Positions 1 to 8,168 of a stretch of 64,000 bases of DNA are shown here, piece after piece (position 1 is the stretch's first letter; every line of letters starts with the position of its first letter). Source of the DNA: Elusimicrobiota bacterium (GTDB lineage Bacteria > Elusimicrobiota > UBA8919); NCBI GenBank assembly GCA_016928195.1, contig JAFGLF010000044.1, positions 186,001 through 250,000 of the forward strand, read 5' to 3'. The position numbers and the translations under genes were made by a program. The notes beneath the pieces are model-generated. The model was not told the origin of the DNA, searched no databases, and worked only from the letters and a program-made list of their open reading frames with translations.

Positions 1-992
1 TAAAAGATATAGAAAATGCATCTCAAAGGTCAAAAACGCTGACTGCCCAGCTGCTCGCTTTCGCTAAAGGCGGGATTCCCATAAAGAGAGTTACCAATAT
101 AGGCGAACTGACAAAAGATACTGTCAAATTTATACTAAGGGGTTCCAATGTTGCAAGCAGTATTACAATACCGGAAGACCTCTGGCTGGCAGAGGTGGAC
201 GGCGAACAAATATCGCAATCCATCAACAACTTGATTATAAATGCCAACCAGGCCATGCCGGAAGGCGGTGTAATGGAAGTAACGGCAGAAAATACAGCGG
301 TAAGTCCGGGAAAAGGTTTCCCGGTTTTTATGGAGGACGGAAAATATGTAAAGATAACAATAAGGGACCACGGGCATGGAATAGAAAATAACACTCTGGA
401 TAAAATATTCGACCCGTACTTTACAACAAAGCAAAAGGCAAGCGGTCTCGGACTTACAACGGCATATTATATAATAAAAAACCACAACGGCTATATCACG
501 GTGGCATCGGACATAGGCAAGGGCTCGACTTTCTGTATTTATCTGCCGGCTTCCGAAAAGGAAACCGTTACCGGACAGATAGAAGAGTTAAATATTTTTA
601 CCGGGCGCGGAAAAATACTGATAATGGATGATAACGATACCGTAAGAAAAACCATAGGTAAAATGCTCACGAAATTGGGATATACGGTGGAACTTAGCAA
701 GGAAGGTTCGGAAACCATCGAATTATACGAAAAAGCAAAAAAACAAAATCAGGGCTTCGATGCTGTTGTTATGGATTTAACTATTCCCGGCGGAATCGGC
801 GGTAAAGAGGCGGTAAAAAGATTACTTGAAATAGACCCCAAAGCTAAAGTAATTGTTTCCAGCGGATATTCCGATGACCCGATAATATCCAAACATAAAG
901 AATACGGGTTCACGGATGTGGTCACAAAACCTTACACACTTGAAAAACTAAGTGAAGTCCTGCATAAAGTATTAAAAAGAAATATACCTTGA
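1..992 (+). CDS. Hybrid sensor histidine kinase with C-terminal receiver domain (5' end outside window)
   Basis: The frame is open from the first base, so the N-terminus lies before the window; the first complete codon is at base 3. The visible part begins in the dimerisation/phosphoacceptor region. The HATPase domain follows, with N-box NLIINANQAM, G1 box DHGHGI, F box DPYFTTK and G2 box GLGL. Then comes a receiver domain with the acidic pair in IMDDND, phosphoacceptor Asp in VVMDLTIPGG, a conserved SSGY and the lysine of VTKPY. This is a PAS-type hybrid kinase architecture: autophosphorylation followed by transfer to its own receiver. Input domain and target cannot be seen. It ends 56 bases before the TPR gene. 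Confidence 0.93.
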   Translation, partial: KDIENASQRSKTLTAQLLAFAKGGIPIKRVTNIGELTKDTVKFILRGSNVASSITIPEDLWLAEVDGEQISQSINNLIINANQAMPEGGVMEVTAENTAVSPGKGFPVFMEDGKYVKITIRDHGHGIENNTLDKIFDPYFTTKQKASGLGLTTAYYIIKNHNGYITVASDIGKGSTFCIYLPASEKETVTGQIEELNIFTGRGKILIMDDNDTVRKTIGKMLTKLGYTVELSKEGSETIELYEKAKKQNQGFDAVVMDLTIPGGIGGKEAVKRLLEIDPKAKVIVSSGYSDDPIISKHKEYGFTDVVTKPYTLEKLSEVLHKVLKRNIP

Positions 993-1048
993 GAACAAAA
1001 AACCCGGCTCTTTCTTCTGGTTTGAATATAAAATTTTAAAAATATAAA

Positions 1049-4000
1049 ATGTTTAAAATATATATAAATAAATTACTACAAAATAGAAAGGGCTGGGCAG
1101 GCTATTTTATTATAGTTCCGATTGCGTTATTTATTGGCTGCAGATTAATCTCCAAACGCCCCATACAGCATGAATTGAATATCACAGATACTAATAAGAT
1201 AGAAACCGCGAATCCCGTCAAAAAAGAACCTTCCATTGCTTCTCCTGCAGCCCCGAACCACTCTGAGACCCCGGGTACGGGGTTAGCAGAATATGACAAA
1301 CCCGCCCCGAACCACTCTGAGACCCCGGGTACGGGGTTAGCAAAATACATGGACAGTCGGTCAGGGACACAGGACAGCAGAAAACAGGAAATCCCGTTAC
1401 AAAATGAACCGGCAGATGTCGACCTTTTCAGGGAAATTCCCGAAGACCGGCCCAAAATACCGGTTGCTGACTGGGTCGATGCGGAAATAAAAACCCTTGT
1501 ATTTACCGGATTCGATGAACCTCAGAAAAGTATAGCTGAGCTTTTCAGAAACGGCAAATATAACCGGCTCAATAAATTAATTCAGAAAAATGTACTGCCC
1601 GATATACAGAAAGAGTATATATCCGGAGAACTCGAGTTCGCAAAAAAAAGATATCCGGAATCCATAAAACATTATGACTCAATACTGAGTACCGGAACCG
1701 AATCCGATTTTCCGGCATATGCAATGTTCAGGAAAGCGGAAGCTTTATATAATACAGGAGAATTCGGACAGGCCCTTGTTCTCTTTAATAAGATTACTCC
1801 TAAAAAGGATTTTCTTATCCCTGAAATAGAATTCTCAAAAGCACAATGTTACCTGAAAACCGGCGAAACCGAAAAAGCACTCGGAATAATGGAACAGTTA
1901 ATTTCGAATTATCAGGGTTATCATCCGGACGACCGGCTCAATTACTGCATAGGCCTTGTTCTTTATTACCGGAAAAGGTCAACCGAAGCACTGGATTTCT
2001 TTAGAAAAGCGGATACCCCGCACGCTATGTTCTACTCCGCAAAATGCCTTGAAGACGAAGGCAGATTCCTTCCGGCAGTGTCTGTTTTCAAAAATATAAT
2101 CGAAAAACACAGGAATAGCACTCTTGTCGACGACTCTATGTTCAATCTCGGAATGGTATTTTACAGGATGAAGGAATACGGCCCGGCTGCCGAATCATTC
2201 CTAAAACTCCTGGAATATACCAAAAGCCCTTACAGGCCTTATACCAGATTAATGCTGGGCTTATGCAGGTTCGATATGGGATACTACAAACTCGCCATTA
2301 AAAACTGCGAGTATTTCCTGAGAGACCACGCGGGGACCAGGCCGGAAGCTTATATACGCCGCCTCCTTGCAAAATCCTATGCCAGGCTCCGCTGGTATAA
2401 ACTTGCTATAGATGAATATGAAAAAGTAATCAACGATTACACCGATACTCCGGTAAGGGTATATTCTGCATGCGACCTTGCCTTACTTTATTATCTGACC
2501 GGAAAATATGACAGTGCAGTAAGATACTGCGATATTTCTGAAAAAATAGCAGAGGGAACCGGTCCGCAAAAAAATATTATGTTCCTGAAAGGAATGTGTT
2601 TTTATAGAAAAGGGGATATGGCTTCCGCACAGGAACAGTTTCAGGGTATTATAAACAGCGTTCCGGACAATGAGGTCAGAGGCAGGGCTCTGTTTATGCT
2701 CGGTTTAACATATATCGCAGAAGGAAAAAATGAATCGCTGTTTACGGGACACTTTGACCTTGCAGACAAGGAAGGTCTTTTCTCTGCCGAATGGAAAGCA
2801 TGGGCATACTATTTTATTGCAAATGCATATTACAATCTCGGCAAGTTTGCCGATGCAAGAAAAGCATCCGAATATATTTTAAATAATTATGCCGGTTCGA
2901 AAGCGGCAAAATATGCGAAAAATATTATTATTGCCTGTGCGGTTTTAGACAACGACTACGACGAAGCGGAATTAAAAAACCGGGAATTCCTTGACAGCTA
3001 CAGAGACGACGAAGACGTCAAAAAAATATCCCTGCTTGTTTCCGCAGGCATACAGTTTAACAAGGGAAATTATGAAAAGGCAATACTGCTGTATAAAGAT
3101 TTTACGGATAATTACCGCCGTGACGATAATATCTACGAAGCTCTGTTTATGCAAGGCGAGAGTTTCTACCGTCTCGGCCATTACAACGAAGCAATAAAGC
3201 GGTGGAAAAGGATCATAGGAACCGGAAAGGACACGGAATACTCCATAAAAGCATACGAACGGCTGGCATATACAAGTTTCGGACTGGGCAAATATAGCGA
3301 TGCCGTATCATATTACAGAGGAATACAAAAATATTTTCCGGAAAGCGGGCTGTCGCGCGAAGCAGGACTGCATATAGCACAGTGTTATTATAACGGAGGC
3401 AACTATAAGCAGGCAATCAATGCATACAAAAAATTCCTCAGCGAATATCCTGATTATGAAAAAAAAGACGAAGTCCTTGAAAACATCAGGATGGTTTATT
3501 ATGAAAGAGGTATGGAATCTGCCGACAATGACGCAGGGCTGACGGAATTCGTAAACCTTTATCCTAAAGGGACAATGGCAGGAGAAGCATACTGGCAGTT
3601 AGGAACCAGGGCTTACGGACGGGGAGAATACGGGAAGGCAGCAGAAATATTCCGTAAGATTATTTCGGATTATCCCCAGATAGAATCGTCCAAACAGGCA
3701 CTCTACTATCTGGCGGAATGCCTTTATGCATTAAAGAAAAACAAAGAAGCTGTAAATACTTTCGAAAGTTTCATAAAAAGCTTTCCGGACGACGAACTAA
3801 GCACAACAGCGGAATTTCATATGGCAAACGCACTTTTCAGTATGGGAGAAGTAGAGGAAAGCCAGAAATACTACAGTAATATAATAAACAATAAACCGGA
3901 TGCGGATTTTGCGCCCAATGCAATGCTCAATAAAGCTCTCGGTTATAAAAAACTGAAGAAATGGGAAGAGGCGGTCAGCGAATACAAACTCTTTCTCACA

Positions 4001-4462
4001 AAATATCCGGAACATGAAAAAAAAGGATACGCTGTATTCCAGATAGCCGAAATAAACCGCAACACCGGAAACTATAAAGAAGCAGCAGGTTACTACAAAC
4101 AGGTCCCGCCCGCCTCGTCTCCGACGGGTCGGAGCGGGCCAGACACCGGCGAGGCAGGCCCGCCGGGCTCCGGAATATCGGAGTCCGAATTACTGTATCT
4201 TACTGCAGACGCATACGAGAAGGCGGGAGATAGCGAAAATGCCGGGAAATATTATATAGAACTGGTAAATCTGAAAAATAAAGAAAAAACTTTTTATCTT
4301 GCGGGACTTGTCAAGGTTGCCGAATTTTATCTGAAGGAAGGAAAAAACGAAGAAGCAAAGGATGCATATAAAAAAATCATGACAACCGCCGAAAACGAGG
4401 AATGGATAGCAGCAGCAGAAGCAAAAATAATGGAAATTGAAGAGAGGGAAAAAATAAAATAA
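1049..4462 (+). CDS. Large TPR-repeat envelope protein, TolA/YbgF-like partner of the ExbBD-TonB genes
   Basis: A 1137-residue protein with an N-terminal hydrophobic segment (about residues 17-31) ending in FIGC, an imperfect lipobox, so it is membrane-anchored or a lipoprotein. Residues 60-105 are low-complexity and contain an 18-residue tandem duplication. From about residue 145 nearly the whole chain is tetratricopeptide repeats with recurring alternating Tyr/Ala/Gly helix pairs, as in periplasmic CpoB/YbgF and BamD-like scaffolds. It precedes exbB, two exbD genes and tonB, so it is probably the periplasmic scaffold of that machine (inferred). Near the C-terminus a GC-rich palindromic stretch adds a Pro/Gly-rich segment. 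The start at 1049 has no Shine-Dalgarno. Confidence 0.85.
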   Translation: MFKIYINKLLQNRKGWAGYFIIVPIALFIGCRLISKRPIQHELNITDTNKIETANPVKKEPSIASPAAPNHSETPGTGLAEYDKPAPNHSETPGTGLAKYMDSRSGTQDSRKQEIPLQNEPADVDLFREIPEDRPKIPVADWVDAEIKTLVFTGFDEPQKSIAELFRNGKYNRLNKLIQKNVLPDIQKEYISGELEFAKKRYPESIKHYDSILSTGTESDFPAYAMFRKAEALYNTGEFGQALVLFNKITPKKDFLIPEIEFSKAQCYLKTGETEKALGIMEQLISNYQGYHPDDRLNYCIGLVLYYRKRSTEALDFFRKADTPHAMFYSAKCLEDEGRFLPAVSVFKNIIEKHRNSTLVDDSMFNLGMVFYRMKEYGPAAESFLKLLEYTKSPYRPYTRLMLGLCRFDMGYYKLAIKNCEYFLRDHAGTRPEAYIRRLLAKSYARLRWYKLAIDEYEKVINDYTDTPVRVYSACDLALLYYLTGKYDSAVRYCDISEKIAEGTGPQKNIMFLKGMCFYRKGDMASAQEQFQGIINSVPDNEVRGRALFMLGLTYIAEGKNESLFTGHFDLADKEGLFSAEWKAWAYYFIANAYYNLGKFADARKASEYILNNYAGSKAAKYAKNIIIACAVLDNDYDEAELKNREFLDSYRDDEDVKKISLLVSAGIQFNKGNYEKAILLYKDFTDNYRRDDNIYEALFMQGESFYRLGHYNEAIKRWKRIIGTGKDTEYSIKAYERLAYTSFGLGKYSDAVSYYRGIQKYFPESGLSREAGLHIAQCYYNGGNYKQAINAYKKFLSEYPDYEKKDEVLENIRMVYYERGMESADNDAGLTEFVNLYPKGTMAGEAYWQLGTRAYGRGEYGKAAEIFRKIISDYPQIESSKQALYYLAECLYALKKNKEAVNTFESFIKSFPDDELSTTAEFHMANALFSMGEVEESQKYYSNIINNKPDADFAPNAMLNKALGYKKLKKWEEAVSEYKLFLTKYPEHEKKGYAVFQIAEINRNTGNYKEAAGYYKQVPPASSPTGRSGPDTGEAGPPGSGISESELLYLTADAYEKAGDSENAGKYYIELVNLKNKEKTFYLAGLVKVAEFYLKEGKNEEAKDAYKKIMTTAENEEWIAAAEAKIMEIEEREKIK
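1250..1342 (+). repeat. Two in-frame copies of a 39-bp GC-rich repeat inside the TPR gene
   Basis: Bases 1250-1288 and 1304-1342 are identical 39-mers at a 54-bp period (18 codons). Each contains a palindromic CCCCGGGTACGGGG-like core. They encode APNHSETPGTGLA twice in the linker behind the membrane anchor. Confidence 0.9.
4104..4173 (+). repeat. GC-rich palindromic insertion near the 3' end of the TPR gene
   Basis: About 70 bases of strongly GC-rich, self-complementary sequence (CTCCGACGGGTCGGAG and related words) in an AT-leaning gene. The frame stays open and the segment encodes Pro/Ser/Gly-rich residues between two TPR helices, so it looks inserted. Confidence 0.6.
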
Positions 4463-4598
4463 AGAGAATTCTGAATTCTCAATTTTTCCGCCGCGGCGGA
4501 CGAATTTAAGGTTAACTTCAGTTTATAAATAAGATTTATCATAAAATTCGCAATTCGAAATCCGAAATTCGAAATTGCAGTTAATTATGGGGGTAATT
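4463..4598 (+). repeat. Repeat-filled gap before exbB
   Basis: Contains the 12-base palindrome CCGCCGCGGCGG (4488-4499), then 4521-4550, whose reverse complement recurs at 13164-13194 with one extra base. A run of AATTCGAAATCCG-type words follows, up to the exbB start. Confidence 0.7.
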
Positions 4599-5222
4599 AT
4601 GCAGTTTTCATTAATTCAGGTATTTGTAAAGAGTTTTGCAATGTGGCTTTTACTTGTAATTTCCATAGTAGGGTTGACCTTTGCTATAGAAAGAATCCGA
4701 TATTTTATGAAAAACAGAAAAGACATCAGGGAATTCTGCGAAAGAATCAAGGAAATGATTGCCAAAGGACAGTTCAGGGAAATTATAGATATATGCAGAA
4801 AAGAACCTGCGCCTGTCTCTCGTATGATAGAAAACGGCCTTCAGGACCCGAAAATGGATACGACAATTATTTATGAACTTATGTCGAATGTCATCAACAG
4901 GGAAAAGGTGCATATGGAAAACAATGTCGGCACAATCGGAACAATAAGCCATATTGCTCCTCTTATAGGTCTCTTCGGCACAGTGGCCGGAATAATAAAA
5001 TCTTTTTACAGTATTGCACTGACAGGTTCCGGCGGTTCGGACGTTATCGCAATGGGTGTAGCGGAAGCACTTGTAACAACAGCAACAGGTATACTGATAG
5101 CGGTTCCGGCGGTCATACTTTACAACTATTTTGTCAGAAAGATATCGGTCATCGTACAGGCACTTTCTATAGTAAGGGACGAGATAATAACGGAACTGAA
5201 AATAAAACGGCAGGCAAAATAA
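4599..5222 (+). CDS. exbB: ExbB/TolQ/MotA-family proton channel protein
   Basis: A 207-residue membrane protein with an N-terminal transmembrane helix (about 10-30), a cytoplasmic loop, and two further helices containing the family signature around APLIGLFGTVAGII and ALVTTATGILIAVPAVI. ExbB pentamers conduct protons and energise TonB or TolA across the periplasm. The downstream exbD genes and tonB complete the complex. I chose ATG 4599 because a run of five G (4589-4593) lies 5 bases upstream; in-frame alternatives are ATG 4587 and TTG 4575. Confidence 0.9.
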   Translation: MQFSLIQVFVKSFAMWLLLVISIVGLTFAIERIRYFMKNRKDIREFCERIKEMIAKGQFREIIDICRKEPAPVSRMIENGLQDPKMDTTIIYELMSNVINREKVHMENNVGTIGTISHIAPLIGLFGTVAGIIKSFYSIALTGSGGSDVIAMGVAEALVTTATGILIAVPAVILYNYFVRKISVIVQALSIVRDEIITELKIKRQAK

Positions 5223-5223
5223 A

Positions 5224-5619
5224 ATGTTCGAAGGAAAAGTAAATCCTAATATTTTATCTCTTACGGATACGGCTCTTACGCTTATAGTTGCTTTCCTTAT
5301 AACGCTTCCGGCTGTGGTCTGGAGAGGTATGGATGTTAATGCGGAAAAAACTTCTGCAGGAATAAACAAAACAGTCGAGACAGATGACGGAGTTTTAATT
5401 GTCAGCATTTCAAGAAGGGCTGTATATATAAACGGAAGTATAACTGCTGTCTCGCGTCTTAAAAAAAGATTGACCGCCGAACTTGCAAAAAGTAAATCCG
5501 GGGAAATTATTATAGTACCGGACGGCGACGTAATGCTGGACAGGGTCGTCAAAATATTCGATATTGCAAAAATAGCAGGCGCAAAAAAACTGACTCTTAT
5601 CGATAAAGGAACCGGCTGA
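5224..5619 (+). CDS. exbD: ExbD/TolR-family protein, first copy (keeps the transmembrane Asp)
   Basis: A 131-residue single-pass protein with the N-terminal helix SLTDTALTLIVAFLITLP. The Asp in LTD matches the conserved membrane aspartate that carries protons in ExbD/TolR. The rest is a periplasmic alpha/beta domain. It starts 1 base after exbB and its TGA overlaps the next ATG by one base, so the genes are translationally coupled. Confidence 0.88.
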   Translation: MFEGKVNPNILSLTDTALTLIVAFLITLPAVVWRGMDVNAEKTSAGINKTVETDDGVLIVSISRRAVYINGSITAVSRLKKRLTAELAKSKSGEIIIVPDGDVMLDRVVKIFDIAKIAGAKKLTLIDKGTG

Positions 5620-5999
5620 TGGAACAGAAAATAGATATCGACCTTATTCCGTTAACCAGTATGGCACTTATAATATTACTGATTCTTATGATAATATCGC
5701 CGAATATCAGCAGGTCGAGTATCGAAGTAAAACTTCCGGAAGCGGAAACCGCACAGGACAAAAGAACCGATAAAATTATCGTAACAGTAGCAAATGACGG
5801 AAGAATCGATGTCGGGGGCAGTGAAATCGACTTTGAAGAATTAATGCCTCTTTTAAAAAAGAAACTGTCAAGGAATCCGGAAGCGACTCTGTTAATCCGT
5901 GCCGATAAAAGCATATACTATTCGGACATAGAACTGATACTTAAAGCAGGCAGGTCCTGCGGAGCAAAGAAGGTAGCGATTGGAACAGAAAAAAACTGA
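5619..5999 (+). CDS. exbD: ExbD/TolR-family protein, second copy (transmembrane Asp replaced by Ser)
   Basis: A 126-residue protein with a short N-terminus, the transmembrane segment DLIPLTSMALIILLILMI and a periplasmic domain typical of ExbD. Where ExbD normally reads IPLVD or IPLTD, this copy has LTS. The essential proton-carrying aspartate therefore appears to be Ser, unlike the copy directly upstream. The two may form a mixed dimer with one proton-active subunit (inference). Its TGA is the first base triplet of the repeat element that leads to tonB. Confidence 0.86.
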   Translation: MEQKIDIDLIPLTSMALIILLILMIISPNISRSSIEVKLPEAETAQDKRTDKIIVTVANDGRIDVGGSEIDFEELMPLLKKKLSRNPEATLLIRADKSIYYSDIELILKAGRSCGAKKVAIGTEKN

Positions 6000-6085
6000 T
6001 TACGGAGATAAAAGGAAGATATCAGCGATAAGGAAAAGACGTATCGCCGAAATCGGTCGTTCATCGCTGTAATCACGTATTTATG
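5997..6085 (+). repeat. GATAAA/TTTATC hairpin element E1, supplies tonB start codon
   Basis: The 5' arm has TGATTACGGAGATAAA and a second degenerate copy. The 3' arm has TCATCGCTGTAATC then an AT-rich tail ending in ATG 6083. It fills the entire gap, from the upstream TGA to the downstream ATG. No Shine-Dalgarno is present. Confidence 0.85.
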
Positions 6086-7153
6086 TCAAAAGATACCATT
6101 TATTCGTTTTTTATTTCCTGCGGTGTACATCTGGCTGTGCTTACTTTTGCATTTCTCACAATAAAAGGAACAGACAGGGTTATACCGGAAAAAATGTCAT
6201 TTACCAAAGTTTCATTCAAACAAATAAAAGACAGCAGGATAAAAAAAATGCTCAGCAGAATAGATGAGATAAAAAAACAGGCGGTTTTTAACATTCCAGG
6301 AATAACATCAAAGGATAAACCTCTGGAAACCGGTAAAATCCTGACGGCAATAAAGAGAAAAAGAAGTAAACAGGGTAATACATTATTAAAAAACAAAAAA
6401 TACAAAAAAGAACTGGATATAGATGCTGTAACAAGCAGTAAAGATTTACTGTTTAAGGGTAAAGCAACCGGTATAGATAAAAGCAGGCTTTCCGGTACAA
6501 TAGGTAAAGATGCTCCGGTTCTTTCAAAATCCAAAAAAAAGTATGGAGGTACAACTATTGATGTAAATCCAGCCAGCCGGAAAAGTAATGATACTATTTT
6601 TGATAACCTGCTCCCTGGTACCGGCAGTACAGGTTCCGATACCATAGAAGAACCCGTAGGTACGGGTTTTTCGGGCGGTACTGCTTCAAAAACCCCTGCA
6701 GAAACAGGCACGTCATTTCCTGAAACAACCGGCGGTGTTTCAGACGGCAATGAAGTGTATGACGACTTCTCTGCATTTGACAGCGGAGAAATACAGCAGA
6801 AAATCTCAGGGAACTCCGAAGGAAAGCTGATCCTGGATTCTGCGGGAACAAGCGGGATAGGGGTAACAATCGTAGGTGAAATACGCAGCAGGAAAATAAT
6901 AAAATCATATATGCCGGAATACCCGGAATGGCTCAAAGGAAAAGGAATAGAACCGGTGGTTGTATTAAGGTTTACCGTTCTGCCGAGCGGCCGTGTAAAG
7001 GACACGGTCTTCATAAAGAGAACCTCCGGCTTTATAAAACTGGATAAACTTACGATAAATGAATTAAAAAAGTGGGTTTTTGCACCTCTGACAAAAGGAA
7101 GCATCAGTAAAGAAGAAACAGGAGAAATAACTTTTAAATTTTCACTAAAATAG
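6083..7153 (+). CDS. tonB: TonB-family energy transducer
   Basis: A 356-residue protein with an N-terminal membrane anchor (about residues 7-27), a long Lys/Ser/Gly-rich periplasmic spacer (about 45-240) and a C-terminal TonB domain from about residue 265. That domain has the pattern PEYPEWLKGKGIEP..VVLRFTVLPSGRVKD and a final WVFAPL. TonB carries proton-motive energy from ExbBD to outer-membrane transporters. No receptor is seen in this window. Its ATG is the last three bases of element E1. Confidence 0.88.
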   Translation: MSKDTIYSFFISCGVHLAVLTFAFLTIKGTDRVIPEKMSFTKVSFKQIKDSRIKKMLSRIDEIKKQAVFNIPGITSKDKPLETGKILTAIKRKRSKQGNTLLKNKKYKKELDIDAVTSSKDLLFKGKATGIDKSRLSGTIGKDAPVLSKSKKKYGGTTIDVNPASRKSNDTIFDNLLPGTGSTGSDTIEEPVGTGFSGGTASKTPAETGTSFPETTGGVSDGNEVYDDFSAFDSGEIQQKISGNSEGKLILDSAGTSGIGVTIVGEIRSRKIIKSYMPEYPEWLKGKGIEPVVVLRFTVLPSGRVKDTVFIKRTSGFIKLDKLTINELKKWVFAPLTKGSISKEETGEITFKFSLK

Positions 7154-7262
7154 CCGGGGTTACTCGGGAACAAATTTTTCCAGACACGTTCGGGTCCGCC
7201 GCGGCGGATTCCCTGCGTTCCTCTAAGTGCGACATGGAAAGTATTTCCTTCGTGGATATATT
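7154..7262 (+). repeat. Short gap with CCGCCGCGGCGG palindrome
   Basis: Contains CCGCCGCGGCGG at 7196-7207 and no recognisable promoter. Nothing else is supported. Confidence 0.6.
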
Positions 7263-8168
7263 ATGAGAACACTTATTACTTTATTACTTTACTATTTTAT
7301 TATTTTACTCTATTCTGCTACCTGTCTTTATGCACAGGAAAACCCTGATATAGTTTCACTGACAAAGGGGACATCACAGCAACTGGAAGTTGTTGTGGAA
7401 AGCTCCGACAAAAAACCTGTCGTAAAACTTCTGCAGCCCGACTATGAAGAACTTTGCAGAAAAATGATTCCTGACGATTACTTTTCTTCCGAATATACCG
7501 GTGAACTCCGGCCGGATATTCATTCGCTTATAACAGATACTCCGGCAGAACTGCACAGCCAGAGAATTCCGATTGTATGGAATGAACCGGAGGACGCCTT
7601 TTACTACGGACGATTCTTAATAAACTGCAGTACAGATACTGAAAAATGGGAGATTAAGGTTATCAACTCCCGCGGCAAAAAAATAATAAACTACAAAGGG
7701 ACAGGGACCCCTCCGAAAAGCGTTGAACTGAAAGAAGAGGATATATCGGAATTCAATGTCGGGGAACCGTACTCGCCCGTATTATCGGTAACAGCCAAAA
7801 ACGGGAAGGAGTACAGTTTTTACGGAGACGTATTTTCTCTTGATTTACTGGTAAAAGAAAGAAAGAAAGAAGGTATACATATAGAGCTTAACAGTAAAAC
7901 CCTGTTTGACAATGACAACAACTTAACGGAAAAAGGCAGACACATCATTCTTGGCCTGGATTCTTACCTTATAGAAATAAAAAATCCCTCGGTGGAAATA
8001 AAAACCCGGACAGCAGAAGAAAGGATATCAGGAATAAGAACATCGGGCATCGTAGATATGTTAAACAGGGAATTCTTTATACCGGTTAAAAATATCAGGG
8101 CTGATCTCTATATCTATTCCAAAATAGATTATCCTTCTATAGAAATAATTGTTAAGCCATCTCTCTAA
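7263..8168 (+). CDS. Secreted protein with OmpA-like C-terminal domain
   Basis: A 301-residue protein with a clear signal peptide (hydrophobic LLLYYFIILLYSATCLYA, cleavage near AQ). The C-terminal third, around TLFDNDNNLTEKGRHIILGLDSYL and RTAEERISGIRTSGIVDML, fits a divergent OmpA/MotB peptidoglycan-binding fold. It follows tonB and directly abuts the amylase gene (8168/8169). It may tether the ExbBD-TonB machine to the cell wall (inference). I chose ATG 7263 for the signal peptide; an upstream GTG at 7227 is possible. Confidence 0.7.
   Translation: MRTLITLLLYYFIILLYSATCLYAQENPDIVSLTKGTSQQLEVVVESSDKKPVVKLLQPDYEELCRKMIPDDYFSSEYTGELRPDIHSLITDTPAELHSQRIPIVWNEPEDAFYYGRFLINCSTDTEKWEIKVINSRGKKIINYKGTGTPPKSVELKEEDISEFNVGEPYSPVLSVTAKNGKEYSFYGDVFSLDLLVKERKKEGIHIELNSKTLFDNDNNLTEKGRHIILGLDSYLIEIKNPSVEIKTRTAEERISGIRTSGIVDMLNREFFIPVKNIRADLYIYSKIDYPSIEIIVKPSL

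Noticed and set aside
4650-5552. A 300-residue minus-strand open frame over exbB/exbD
   Set aside because: Cys/Tyr-rich with no motif, antisense to well-recognised ExbB and ExbD; a shadow frame.
6100-7173. A 357-residue minus-strand open frame over tonB
   Set aside because: Exactly antisense to a clear TonB protein and low-complexity Ser/Leu/Pro; no independent evidence.
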